NCBI GenBank assembly: GCA_024690425.1
Contig: JAILCT010000090.1
Location: 1 to 35,755 of the forward strand
DNA: 35,755 nt
Origin: Lachnospiraceae bacterium
GTDB lineage: Bacteria; Bacillota_A; Clostridia; Lachnospirales; Lachnospiraceae
Direction: 5' to 3'
This document shows, in pieces, positions 21,914 to 29,347 of the stretch (position 1 is its first letter; the number at the start of each line of letters is the position of its first letter). The notes beneath the pieces were generated by a model. That model had not been told where the DNA came from, did not search any database, and saw only the letters and a program-made list of their open reading frames with translations. The position numbers and the translations under genes are program-made.

Positions 21914-24493
21914 TCATTCTTCGGTTTTTCCGGTACTGTTAAGGAATACATCCTTACTTACCATGACATATTCCACATCATGTTTTGCAAGATACCTTCG
22001 TGCCTTATCAATATCGGGCACGAGGGTACTTTTGTATATGCCCTCTGTAGAAGCCTTGGCCGCCTTAAGGGCTTCGGGATCCGGATTTATTATGATAAGG
22101 GGCTTTAAGTCCGAAGCCTCCTTCTTTCCTGAAGCCTCTGCCTGCGTTATACGTTCTATCTCATCCTTTGTTAAGAGAAGCCGCTTCGGTATGTGTTTAA
22201 GGAGTGCCTTTTCAAGGTCAACTGCCTTGACAGGCTTGCTTAAATAGTCATCAAATCCTGCGTTTAAGTAGAATTCCCTGGCACCCGATACGGCATCTGC
22301 CGTCAGCGCGATAACGGATACCCCGCGCATGTCGAACTTCGATTTCATTACGGCCAGCGTATCTATACCGTTCATCCCCGGCATCATCTGGTCAAGGAGG
22401 ATGATATCGAACCGCTTGTTCTCCATAAGGTCGATCGCCTGCGGCCCCGACAGTGCTGTACTTATCTTGATCCTGGTACTCTCCATAAGCCCCGAGATCA
22501 CATCAAGGTTCATTTCATTATCATCAACGACCAGGGCGTGGGCGTTGGGAGCGATGATATCCGGCCTGTATTCGTAATCTTCCCGCCCGATCCTTGCTAT
22601 GGCATCGGTAAAGTCACCTATCGGCGAGGGCTCCGTGACCGTCAGAGGTATGTTGAGCACGAAGGTTGAACCCTCCCCGTAAACGCTTGATACATCAATA
22701 AACCCGCCCATCATATGAACGTAGCTGTTTGCGATGTTAAGCCCCAGGCCTGTCCCTTCGATATTTCGGTTTCTGGTTTCTTCAAGCCTTCCGAAGGAGT
22801 CGAACAGCCTACTCATGTCCTCGTCCTTAATGCCTATTCCCGTGTCCTTCACCGTAACGACGATCATTTTCTTATCGCCTGCCTCAACCTCGGGATCTCC
22901 TTCGAAGGAAACGTTGACCGACACGCTGCCCTTGGCCGTATATTTGATGGCATTGTTTATAACATTCAGCATCACCTGGCGGACCCTGATCTCATCCCCG
23001 TTGAAGCGGGCGGGAAGCTCGGGCACCGCGTAGAAGGAATATTCAAGCCCTTTTTCCTCAGCCTTGGGACGGGTAATGTTTATAAGGTCGTTAATAACAG
23101 AGCATATGTCAAAGTCAACCAATATCAGTTCCGCCTTACCCGATTCGATCTTACTTAGGTCGAGGATGTCGTTTATTATCGCAAGGAGCATGTTGCCGGC
23201 TGACTTGATATCGGATGCGTATTTGGTGATCTTCTTATTGCCGGCCGCTTCGCGCAGGATCATCTCATCCATGCCGAGTATCCCGTTTAAGGGTGTCCTG
23301 ATCTCATGGGACATGTTCGCTAAAAAGTCATCCTTGGCCTTGCTTGCATTTCTTGCGGTGTTGGCATCAAGCATTATACTTATCAATTGACGTACTGTGT
23401 GGATCATCGCACAGATAAGGAAGCACATAAGCCCTATGGACATGAAGAAACCGGAGAAGACACCGTTGTGGGCAAACATGAACATGAATATCTGGAAGAT
23501 GGCTGCCACCGCCAGGAACAGGAAGCCTATAGCGATAAAACGGTAAGAAGCTGCCAGGCCGTGAATGGCGTCATATATGATGGTATAAGCCATTATGACT
23601 ATGCTTATAAGACAGCAGAAGGCTGCCAGGGTGAAGCTCCTCATAAGCGGAACCTTACCTATGACAAGAAGCAGTACACAGATGACAAAATCAGCCGTAT
23701 CGATCATTGCACCTATCGTAAGTATGAGACTGTGGCGTTCCTGCTGGAGGGAGTTGATGAAAACAAGAAAGGGTATGGGCAGCAGGATGACCATGAGGTA
23801 GGGGGTATCCGACATCACAGAGATATTGTGTGAATAGAACTGACGGAATACGGAATTGGACAAAACCCAGATGGCACCCAGGACAACGCCTATGGACAGA
23901 TGCTGCATCTCAAGATATTGCTTCTTGATGAAACGATAGAGGATGGAAGCTATATAACAGATCAGTCCCAGGGCCAGAATGATAATGCCTATTATGACCT
24001 CGGCTCCGTACAGGGAGAAGAGATGCGCAAGGATACCGAAAACAGTTCCCATATACACTTCATAGATCATGCCCGAGTTGTAGGCATATCTTACTCTTAA
24101 CGTCTTACCGGCATCTTCGGGATAGACTGAGACCATCATATAACATTCGGCACTCCGGTCGCCCCAAACGGGATGGTCTTCAATGATAAATTCACCCCTC
24201 TTCTCATCACCTATATAGATCTGCATATCGGTACCCCGAAAGCACAGGGCGTCAACCCCCTTATCGATGGGAGAGGGAAGAGTGGTCTCAAGAAGGACAT
24301 CCTTATCGGCCTTTCCGGGAACCTTAATGGGGATCCTGCTTCCGTCCGTGCCTACTTCATACCAGTCTCCGGACAGGGGGATACAGGTGCTGCCGAAAAC
24401 AGGCCGCCTGGGAGGGAAGGCCATGTGCCCGATCAGGATATATGCGATTACAAGGATGAGAATAAGGCTTAATGCATAGCGGATGTACTTCAT
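21914..24493 (-). CDS. Hybrid histidine kinase with 7TM-type sensor region and C-terminal receiver
   Basis: 859 residues. A first membrane helix (~5-24), an extracytoplasmic domain (~25-150), then about seven helices (~155-370) of 7TMR-DISM-like layout. HisKA follows with [13 protein letters not shown] (His396), then HATPase_c ([28 protein letters not shown]), and a receiver with [20 protein letters not shown] (Asp701) and ALTADA. The C-terminal ~100 residues are unassigned. It should autophosphorylate and pass phosphate through its receiver to an HPt protein; one is encoded 56 nt upstream in the same direction. ATG 24493 is preferred: GGAGA lies upstream, while a TTG at 24517 has none. Its stop codon abuts that of the convergent peptide gene with no space. 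Confidence 0.92.
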   Translation of the reverse strand: MKYIRYALSLILILVIAYILIGHMAFPPRRPVFGSTCIPLSGDWYEVGTDGSRIPIKVPGKADKDVLLETTLPSPIDKGVDALCFRGTDMQIYIGDEKRGEFIIEDHPVWGDRSAECYMMVSVYPEDAGKTLRVRYAYNSGMIYEVYMGTVFGILAHLFSLYGAEVIIGIIILALGLICYIASILYRFIKKQYLEMQHLSIGVVLGAIWVLSNSVFRQFYSHNISVMSDTPYLMVILLPIPFLVFINSLQQERHSLILTIGAMIDTADFVICVLLLVIGKVPLMRSFTLAAFCCLISIVIMAYTIIYDAIHGLAASYRFIAIGFLFLAVAAIFQIFMFMFAHNGVFSGFFMSIGLMCFLICAMIHTVRQLISIMLDANTARNASKAKDDFLANMSHEIRTPLNGILGMDEMILREAAGNKKITKYASDIKSAGNMLLAIINDILDLSKIESGKAELILVDFDICSVINDLINITRPKAEEKGLEYSFYAVPELPARFNGDEIRVRQVMLNVINNAIKYTAKGSVSVNVSFEGDPEVEAGDKKMIVVTVKDTGIGIKDEDMSRLFDSFGRLEETRNRNIEGTGLGLNIANSYVHMMGGFIDVSSVYGEGSTFVLNIPLTVTEPSPIGDFTDAIARIGREDYEYRPDIIAPNAHALVVDDNEMNLDVISGLMESTRIKISTALSGPQAIDLMENKRFDIILLDQMMPGMNGIDTLAVMKSKFDMRGVSVIALTADAVSGAREFYLNAGFDDYLSKPVKAVDLEKALLKHIPKRLLLTKDEIERITQAEASGKKEASDLKPLIIINPDPEALKAAKASTEGIYKSTLVPDIDKARRYLAKHDVEYVMVSKDVFLNSTGKTEE

Positions 24494-24549
24494 TGTGTGA
24501 CTGTCTCCGTTAATCAAAAAAACGTAAAGTTTTGACCCTGAATCACCGT

Positions 24550-25152
24550 CTATTCTATGGCATCTGAAATCTGACGAATGATATCCGCCGCTTCATCATA
24601 CATAAAACTGCCGATATATTCGGATGCCTGCTTAAGAAGATCGCGCTGGGTAATCCTGAAGGGATAACCGGCCAGCTTTGCTGCTAAAGCTGCAGACAGC
24701 TCATCGTCAAAGTCATCCAGGGCATCAAGGAGCTCATTTGCTGTCTTCCTTGCTTCATCCGCCGATATCTCATCGGCTGCCGAGACCTTCTCGGCGCTGC
24801 CTATAGGCCTAAGAGCCTTTATCAGAAGTTCATATGAATTAAGGGCATCCGGTGTGCTCTCCCTTATAGCATTCTCATCCGAATTATTGGAAGCCATCTC
24901 AAGGGCTTCGAACCTGGATGACAGATCAGCGGCACCTATCATTTTTGCATTGCTCTTAAGGGAGTGGACGGTGATCATGTAATTCTCAAGGTCCGCCTCG
25001 GCAAGGGCTGCTTCTACTTTGGCCCTGTTCTTCTCGTAGGATCTGTAGAAGCGCTGCAGGGCAGATATGAACTTATCCATGCTGCCTGTGTAGGCTATAC
25101 CTGTATCAGGATCGATCCCGAATTCCTTTAGTGAATTAATATCATATTCCAT
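24550..25152 (-). CDS. HPt-domain phosphotransfer protein
   Basis: 200 residues. An HPt four-helix domain (~20-115) carries the phosphoacceptor His63 in VHSLKSNAKMIGA. The C-terminal part (~125-200) is helical and ends with a GYPFRITQRDLLKQASEYI segment. The same two-part layout occurs in the HPt gene at 31556, so they are paralogues. It should relay phosphate between the hybrid kinases and a receiver protein. It lies between the receiver gene and the kinase gene on the minus strand, with a strong AGGAGGAAA ribosome site. Confidence 0.9.
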   Translation of the reverse strand: MEYDINSLKEFGIDPDTGIAYTGSMDKFISALQRFYRSYEKNRAKVEAALAEADLENYMITVHSLKSNAKMIGAADLSSRFEALEMASNNSDENAIRESTPDALNSYELLIKALRPIGSAEKVSAADEISADEARKTANELLDALDDFDDELSAALAAKLAGYPFRITQRDLLKQASEYIGSFMYDEAADIIRQISDAIE

Positions 25153-25195
25153 GATCTTTCCTCCTGAGCTTTACCGTATCGGGTAATCATCCCGG

Positions 25196-26005
25196 TTATC
25201 CGAGTATATCTATTATCTTGGCAACAAGTTCCGACTTTTTGGAAGGCTTGACTATATAGCCCTGGGGCTTTAATTCAACCAGTGTCTTCAGCACGGTCTC
25301 CTTCTCGGTCACACCTGTCAGGAAGACTACGGGAATGCCTGCAAGCTCCGGTGACATACGCATGCGCTCAAGGACTTCGGGCCCATTCATACCGGGCATC
25401 ATATAGTCAAGCAATATAAGATTTACGCCGTGTCTTCCAAGATATTTAAGCGCAGCCTCACCGGAGGGCACAAGGGTTACCTCATAGAATTCGCTTAACT
25501 GATCCTTTATGTGAAGAAGCTGTTCGGAATCGTCATCCACGACCAGTATATGCTTGCGGTCAGGGAGATCGCCTGCATGGGGATTGACGAATTCGGTTAT
25601 CAGCATCGGTCCGTTCGTCCTGCTCTCCTCCACGGTCTTCTCGATCTCATTGAGCTTCTCATATAGGGCAAACAGAGAAACCGGACGGGACATGAAAAAC
25701 ATGTGCTCAAGCTTGGTGTTGTTTATGAAGAGCTTCTGGTCCTGATCATTTGCTATCACGATGATGGTAATGCCGCCAAGCTTGGTACATTCCCTTAGCA
25801 CATCAAATGCCGATACCGTCTCTTTGGTCTCATCCCCCAGACATATTATGATAAGATTCGGCATCTCGGCCGGAACCTGCCTGAAAAGAGCTTCCTTGCT
25901 GGATGCACACTTGATGACTATGTAACCCCTGTCGTTCTTGAGATGATCGCTTATATCCGATGCTATCTTTCTGTTCTTGCCGGTGACCAATACTTTAAGC
26001 TGCAT
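25196..26005 (-). CDS. Tandem pseudo-receiver/receiver response regulator
   Basis: 269 residues. Residues ~1-125 have a receiver-like fold pattern but lack the acidic pair, and the phosphoacceptor position is Cys55 (LIIICLG), so this half is a pseudo-receiver. Residues ~150-269 form a complete receiver: HILVVDDDSEQ, LILLDYMMPGMNG with Asp200, VVFLTG, and KPSKKSELV. There is no DNA-binding or enzymatic output domain. It is the first gene of the minus-strand group and is read from LytTR-box promoter P3. It may be a phosphate sink, a relay step or a protein-binding switch. Confidence 0.88.
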   Translation of the reverse strand: MQLKVLVTGKNRKIASDISDHLKNDRGYIVIKCASSKEALFRQVPAEMPNLIIICLGDETKETVSAFDVLRECTKLGGITIIVIANDQDQKLFINNTKLEHMFFMSRPVSLFALYEKLNEIEKTVEESRTNGPMLITEFVNPHAGDLPDRKHILVVDDDSEQLLHIKDQLSEFYEVTLVPSGEAALKYLGRHGVNLILLDYMMPGMNGPEVLERMRMSPELAGIPVVFLTGVTEKETVLKTLVELKPQGYIVKPSKKSELVAKIIDILG

Positions 26006-26042
26006 AAGAATCCGCCTTTCAGACTGTATGATTTATCATTTT

Positions 26043-26111
26043 ATTTTACTTTTATTATCCCGGGAGAACCATACGATTTGGTTAATCGGTCGTTTTTCAT
26101 GTCTAATCGGT
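26043..26111 (-). promoter_or_regulatory. LytTR-box promoter P3 (receiver-HPt-kinase group)
   Basis: On the minus strand, boxes ACCGATTAG (26111-26103) and ACCGATTAA (26090-26082) are 21 bp apart with the same ACATGAAAAACG linker as P1. A TAAAAT -10 candidate (26048-26043) lies 33 nt beyond the second box. It is divergent from P2, with 18 bp between the two modules. Confidence 0.8.
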
Positions 26112-26129
26112 CAAAATCATCAAAAAAAT

Positions 26130-26197
26130 ACCAGATAGACACGAAAAACGACCGATTAGACAAAATCACTATGAATAAAATACAGGATTTATATAAT
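26130..26197 (+). promoter_or_regulatory. LytTR-box promoter P2 (exporter operon)
   Basis: A degenerate first box ACCAGATAG (26130-26138) and a clear ACCGATTAG (26151-26159) are 21 bp apart with linker ACACGAAAAACG. TATAAT at 26192-26197 is 32 nt after the second box, the same spacing as P1. The DUF3021 gene follows. Confidence 0.85.
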
Positions 26198-26239
26198 AAG
26201 ATCAGACGAGTATGTTTTTTGCTATAAGGAGATGATCAA

Positions 26240-26656
26240 ATGGGTTTGGGCAATAAATTTGCCATAAAGTCCCTTCTGGGATTGGTGATGGGCATTATAG
26301 TAGGTGTAGGCACCTGGATGATGAATGGAAGAGCTATCAGCGAAGCTGACTATGCAGCCCTTATCCTTCATCTTGCCATATCCGGTCTTATAGGTTTTGT
26401 CGGTATGGGCGGCTCCGTTGTCTATGATATTGAGAGCTGGCCTCTTCTAAAGGCCACGGTACTTCACTATATAGCGTGCATGATAAGTTTTTCGCTGGCA
26501 AGCATCGTTCTTTCGTGGTTCTCGGATTATCTGTCTTTTTTCATAACCTTTATCATAATGACGGTTGTCTATGTATGCATATGGATAGCCGAATCCTGGC
26601 ACTGGAAGAAGACGATAAGAGAGATCAATGAAGAACTAAACAGCATAGACAGGTGA
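26240..26656 (+). CDS. DUF3021 membrane protein
   Basis: 138 residues with four hydrophobic segments (~9-28, ~42-62, ~72-92, ~98-118) and a charged C-terminal end. This is the DUF3021 layout. Genes of this family usually sit beside a LytTR regulator; in streptococci the comparable HdrRM and BrsRM pairs use a membrane protein to hold back its LytTR partner. Here the regulator is about 4.9 kb away, and this gene leads the exporter operon under LytTR boxes. A negative-feedback role is inferred. SD AAGGAGA; the next gene starts 6 nt after its stop. Confidence 0.82.
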   Translation: MGLGNKFAIKSLLGLVMGIIVGVGTWMMNGRAISEADYAALILHLAISGLIGFVGMGGSVVYDIESWPLLKATVLHYIACMISFSLASIVLSWFSDYLSFFITFIIMTVVYVCIWIAESWHWKKTIREINEELNSIDR

Positions 26657-26662
26657 TCATAT

Positions 26663-27151
26663 ATGGCTGATGAAACAGTATTTCGGGAAAAATCAATCGA
26701 GCGGCTCTCATCCCCCGACCGCCTTAACGATTACGTGAAGCTCGCCGATCCGGGTGTGTGGTTCATACTCGCGGCCATAGTGGTGATACTTGCCGGGGCC
26801 TGTATTTTCGGTGTTTTTGGACATCTTGATTCAACGGTACCGGGGGTGGGTATAGTAAGTGGCGGCAAGATGGTGTGCCTTGTCAAGAAGGAATACGGCA
26901 GCAGGTTTGGGGATAACATGAAGGCTAAGATCGACGGCAGGGAGTACGCTGCTTCCTTAAGGTCTGACAAGCCCGTGACAATAGGAGATTCAACCGACAG
27001 TTATGCCCTGTATCTTGGGAACATGCAGCCCGGGGAATGGGTGTATGAGATAGATGTAGGCGGTGATTTTGCCGATGGGAATTACGAAGCGGACCTTGTC
27101 ACCGATGAGATAAGTCCCCTGTCTTTTTTATTTGGCTCGGATGATGACTAG
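26663..27151 (+). CDS. NHLM-type secretion protein, truncated HlyD-like adaptor
   Basis: 162 residues. The first ~55 match the N-terminus of NHLM-system secretion proteins (VFREKSIERLSSPDRLNDYV, then PGVW and a transmembrane helix at 32-54). The remainder is a short extracytoplasmic beta-rich part. Usual family members are HlyD-like, several hundred residues long with coiled coil and lipoyl domains; these are absent and no remnant is seen downstream, because the exporter gene overlaps its 3' end. It may be a minimal adaptor suited to a one-membrane cell. It sits directly before the two ABC transporter genes. Confidence 0.8.
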   Translation: MADETVFREKSIERLSSPDRLNDYVKLADPGVWFILAAIVVILAGACIFGVFGHLDSTVPGVGIVSGGKMVCLVKKEYGSRFGDNMKAKIDGREYAASLRSDKPVTIGDSTDSYALYLGNMQPGEWVYEIDVGGDFADGNYEADLVTDEISPLSFLFGSDDD

Positions 27152-29324
27152 CAGAGAAAAGATACAACCGGTTAAGGGCGGCGTTGCAAGGGTTCCCTTT
27201 ATCATGCAGATGGAAGCTCTTGAATGTGGAGCGGCCTGCCTGGCCATGGTACTTGCTTATTTCGGCAAATGGGTGCCTCTTGAACAGGTAAGGCGTGATT
27301 GTGGTGTCTCAAGGGACGGTTCCAACGGAAGGAGCATCCTGCTTGCCGCAAGAAGCTATGGGCTTACTGCCAAGGGTTACAGGTATGAACCGGATTACCT
27401 TAGGGATAACGGCACCTTTCCCTGCATAGCCCACTGGGATTTTAACCATTTTGTCGTAGTTAACGGTTTTAAGAAGGATAAGGTCTATTTAAATGACCCG
27501 GCCAGGGGAACCTATACTGTTTCCTTTGAGGAATTTGACAGGAGGTTCACGGGTCTGTGCATGATGTTCTCGCCCTCTGATGATTTTATCGCGGACGGGA
27601 AGAGAAGATCGACCGCAGACTTTGCCAGGGAGAGGCTTAAGGGCTGCGGCATAGCCATCGCCTTCGTTGTCGTTACCAATATCATCGCGTCGCTCACGGG
27701 TATCATCGACCCGGTTTTCTCCAGGATATTTATGGACCGGCTCCTTACGGGAACGGATCCTTCATGGTATAAGCCCTTTATATTATTCCTGTCTTTGTTT
27801 GCCTTTATAAAGATACTGACGGCCTTTATCCAGGCCATATATTCAAGGCGTATTGACGGAAGGATGGCTGTTTACGGGAACACTTCCTATATGTGGAAGG
27901 TTCTGAACCTTCCCATGGATTTCTTCTCGCAAAGGTATGCGGGAGATATCCTGAGCAGGCGAGCAGGCAATGCCGGAGTCTCGCATTCACTTGTATATAC
28001 CTTCGCACCCCTTGCTCTCAATGCTTTCATGATGATCTTCTACCTTGTTGTCATGCTTAAGAACAGCGTGATACTCACTCTTGTCGGTATATCCTCGATA
28101 GTCATAAACATGATAACCGCAAATGCCATTTCGAAAAGGCGGGTCAACTTATCCCGCATAAGGATGAGGGATGCAGGTAAGCTCACAAGCGCTGCAACGG
28201 CAGGTATAGAGATGATAGAGACCATCAAGGCATCGGGTGCCGAGGAAGGCTATTTCAGAAAATGGGCAGGATATCAGGCGGGAGTCAACACGGCCAATGT
28301 CCGTTTCATCAAGCTTGACCGGTACCTTGGCAACATCCCCGGACTGGTAACTGCAATAACAAATACACTGGTCCTTATGATAGGAGTGTACCTTACGATG
28401 GACGGCCGCTTTACCCCGGGTATGATCATGGCGTTCCAGGGATTTCTTGCTTCATTTACGGAGCCTGCGAGTAGCTTTATTTCCTCGGGACAGACACTTC
28501 AGGAGCTTAGGACCGATATGGAACGTATCGAGGATGTCATGAACTATCCCGACGATGTCAACAGTGCGGTAAGGGAGAGTGACGAAGGTATATCCTATAA
28601 GAAGCTTAAGGGCAACGTAGAGATGAAGAACGTGACCTTCGGGTATTCAAGGCTGGATGAACCCCTTATAAAGGACTTTTCCTTAAATCTTACGCCGGGG
28701 AGTTCCGTTGCTTTCGTGGGTGAGAGCGGCTGCGGCAAGTCAACGCTTTCCAGGCTCTTATCGGGATTATACCAGCCCTGGGAAGGGGAGATACTCTTCG
28801 ACGGGATACCGATAAGTGATATCGACCGGAGTGTATTTACCGGATCCTTTGCCGTTGTGGACCAGGATATCATCATGTTTGAGGACACCATTTCGTCAAA
28901 TATCAGGATGTGGGATAAGACCATCAAGGATTTTGAGGTGATCCTTGCTGCAAGGGATGCCCAGATACATAACGATATCATACAGAGGGAAGACGGTTAC
29001 GACCATAAGATGATAGAGGGCGGGAATGATTTTTCCGGCGGCCAGAAGCAGAGGATGGAGATAGCAAGGGTGCTTGCGCAGGATCCTACGATAGTGGTCC
29101 TTGATGAAGCGACCAGTGCCCTTGATGCCAGGACCGAATATGATGTGGTGAATGCGATCAGGGAACGGGGTATCACCTGTATCGTGATAGCCCACAGGTT
29201 AAGTACGATACGTGACTGCGACGAGATAATCGTGTTAAAACACGGAGAGGTCGTGGAACGCGGAAGACATGAGGAACTGATAAAGAATGAAGGTTACTAC
29301 AGCGAGCTTGTAATGAGTGAGTAG
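27141..29324 (+). CDS. C39-peptidase ABC exporter (NHLM-type peptidase/permease/ATPase)
   Basis: 727 residues. The C39 peptidase domain (~1-140) has Cys29 in ALECGAACLA, His102 in FNHFVVVNG and Asp119 in LNDPARG, a complete catalytic triad. A membrane domain (~160-440) follows, then the ATPase with GESGCGKST (~527-535), FSGGQKQRMEIAR and LDEATSALD. Such proteins cut double-glycine leaders and export the product; the peptide gene at 21599 supplies the only such leader seen here. The gene overlaps the adaptor gene. The start could be ATG 27141 or 27144; both keep the triad. Confidence 0.93.
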   Translation: MMTSREKIQPVKGGVARVPFIMQMEALECGAACLAMVLAYFGKWVPLEQVRRDCGVSRDGSNGRSILLAARSYGLTAKGYRYEPDYLRDNGTFPCIAHWDFNHFVVVNGFKKDKVYLNDPARGTYTVSFEEFDRRFTGLCMMFSPSDDFIADGKRRSTADFARERLKGCGIAIAFVVVTNIIASLTGIIDPVFSRIFMDRLLTGTDPSWYKPFILFLSLFAFIKILTAFIQAIYSRRIDGRMAVYGNTSYMWKVLNLPMDFFSQRYAGDILSRRAGNAGVSHSLVYTFAPLALNAFMMIFYLVVMLKNSVILTLVGISSIVINMITANAISKRRVNLSRIRMRDAGKLTSAATAGIEMIETIKASGAEEGYFRKWAGYQAGVNTANVRFIKLDRYLGNIPGLVTAITNTLVLMIGVYLTMDGRFTPGMIMAFQGFLASFTEPASSFISSGQTLQELRTDMERIEDVMNYPDDVNSAVRESDEGISYKKLKGNVEMKNVTFGYSRLDEPLIKDFSLNLTPGSSVAFVGESGCGKSTLSRLLSGLYQPWEGEILFDGIPISDIDRSVFTGSFAVVDQDIIMFEDTISSNIRMWDKTIKDFEVILAARDAQIHNDIIQREDGYDHKMIEGGNDFSGGQKQRMEIARVLAQDPTIVVLDEATSALDARTEYDVVNAIRERGITCIVIAHRLSTIRDCDEIIVLKHGEVVERGRHEELIKNEGYYSELVMSE

Positions 29325-29347
29325 CAGTCAGCCTGCCGGTATTGGCT

